Assembly: GCA_018897225.1 (NCBI GenBank)
Contig: JAHILC010000225.1
Span: forward strand, 1-5,497
DNA from: Actinomycetota bacterium
GTDB lineage: Bacteria; Actinomycetota; Humimicrobiia; Humimicrobiales; Humimicrobiaceae
Reading direction: 5' to 3'
Length of the DNA: 5,497 nucleotides
Positions 4,659 through 5,497 of the stretch are shown piece by piece. Each line of letters starts with the position of its first letter. Positions within the stretch are counted from its first letter, which is position 1. A program made the position numbers and the translations under genes. The notes under the pieces are model-generated. The model was not told where the DNA came from and made no database searches. It saw nothing but the letters and a program-made list of their open reading frames with translations.

Positions 4659-5497
4659 ATGAAAAAGAAATTTTTATTGGCAATATTTATTATCCTGGCT
4701 GTAGTGCTTGTTTTTACAGGTTGCCAGAAAATAACTCAAGCAGATGTTGGTATGCAGGGTACTAGATGGTTAGTTCTACTTTATAAAATGACTGAAGATG
4801 GAAGCGATGCGCAAGCATATGAGCTTATATCACAAGTGGAAGAAACCTTGAACCAAGAATTTGGAAATGGTGAAAAAACTTACGTAGAACTTGCTAATAC
4901 GGGGAGTGCAAAAGATAAATATCGAATTTTAGTTAGACAAAATCAGCTTATGGAAGAGGCTTTGGTAAAACTCAAAGGAAAAGAAGCCTTAAGGGAAATT
5001 GAAGGAAAATACTCTCTTGAAGAAATAACTCAAACAGATGTTGATAGTCTTGCATTCAAGTACCAGTTCTCAGCTTTCCAAAAAGGAGCACAGGAAGAAC
5101 TAATCGTAATAAACTTAACCACCACTGAAGTAGAGTTTATTGCCAAATTAAAAGAGCAGGGATATATAAAGAGCGAATTGGCATTTAACTTTGTGCTAAA
5201 AAGAAAAGGATGGCAAGGAAAAATTGAACCGGGCGGATACAATATTTCAAAAGGAATGAATGCCTGGCAATTAGCGGATACCCTGGTTAATCATCCATAC
5301 CAGAAATGGACTGTAATACCAGAAGGATTAAGAGCAACAGAAATAGCAGAAAAACTGCAAGAGAAACTCGGTTGGGCAAATACAACAAAAGCCGAATTTC
5401 TTAGCAGTAGCAAAGAAGGTTACCTCTTTCCAGATACTTACCTGCTCAATTTAGATTACACAGGAAAAGATACGGCAAAAAGAATGGAAAACCAATT
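4659..5497 (+). CDS. mltG: MltG/YceG-like endolytic transglycosylase, lipoprotein type, 5' part
   Basis: The gene runs off the window with 279 complete codons visible. Residues 1-22 (KKK, a hydrophobic run, then VFTGC) form a signal peptide with a lipobox, so Cys22 is probably lipidated and the protein held on the outer face of the cytoplasmic membrane. The YceG domain is recognised from IEPGGY and KGMNAWQLADTL (about 189-209), WTVIPEGLRATEIAEKL (about 217-233) and EGYLFPDTY (253-261). MltG cuts nascent glycan strands and sets their length during peptidoglycan synthesis. Its catalytic Glu lies after the PDTY segment and so outside the window. Residues 23 to about 150 are a charged, helical, Glu/Lys-rich region with no motif I recognise; E. 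coli MltG has a short membrane anchor and a LysM-like part there. The LysM-like part may be at about 150-210 (TTTEVEFIAKLKEQGYI onward). The alternative start at 4650 adds MKK. It follows the terminator, so it is probably a separate transcript. Confidence 0.82.
   Translation, partial: MKKKFLLAIFIILAVVLVFTGCQKITQADVGMQGTRWLVLLYKMTEDGSDAQAYELISQVEETLNQEFGNGEKTYVELANTGSAKDKYRILVRQNQLMEEALVKLKGKEALREIEGKYSLEEITQTDVDSLAFKYQFSAFQKGAQEELIVINLTTTEVEFIAKLKEQGYIKSELAFNFVLKRKGWQGKIEPGGYNISKGMNAWQLADTLVNHPYQKWTVIPEGLRATEIAEKLQEKLGWANTTKAEFLSSSKEGYLFPDTYLLNLDYTGKDTAKRMENQ

Noticed and set aside
5030..5242. Minus-strand 70-codon reading frame
   Set aside because: It is a shadow of the mltG coding frame, which has clear YceG motifs.

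Overview
The window looks like a bacterial chromosome fragment with the standard genetic code (TGA ends several genes and Trp is TGG). The mix of genes, the low G+C content and the A-rich Shine-Dalgarno sites suggest a low-G+C anaerobe, Firmicutes-like or from a candidate phylum. No gene here fixes the taxon: the MltG signature sequence would also fit a candidate-phyla bacterium. All supported genes read on the + strand.

Layout: (1) 1-936 is the 3' part of a DUF2779 protein, a Cas4-like Fe-S cysteine cluster followed by a DnaQ-like exonuclease domain. (2) 1023-1730 encodes a compact metal-dependent TIM-barrel protein of the sugar isomerase / endonuclease IV superfamily. (3) 1866-3506 encodes a 546-residue SEC-C zinc-motif protein with a seven-codon tandem repeat at its N-terminus. 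(4) 3507-4066 is a gap of about 560 bases. It holds small palindromes, a G+C-rich start-less coding remnant (about 3575-3862) and an AT-rich promoter region. (5) 4067-4449 is a hicB-hicA toxin-antitoxin pair with a 4-base ATGA overlap; the toxin's C-terminus departs from the family near 4400. (6) 4400-4650 is a gene-poor segment with hairpins, a good Rho-independent terminator and a start-less open stretch, possibly a dispersed repeat or decayed gene end. (7) 4659 to the window end is the 5' part of a lipoprotein-type MltG/YceG-like endolytic transglycosylase.

The genes do not form an obvious single pathway. Spacers of 86 and 135 bases separate the first three, base composition steps down sharply after 936, and the G+C-rich remnant at 3575-3862 resembles the first gene more than its neighbours. 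This reads as a mosaic accessory region (nuclease, orphan enzyme, SEC-C protein, toxin-antitoxin pair, remnant, repeat-like DNA) running into a cell-wall gene. I see no CRISPR array, tRNA, rRNA or transposase. I do not see convincing evidence of a new multi-gene system. The most interesting items are the remnant and the disrupted hicA end.
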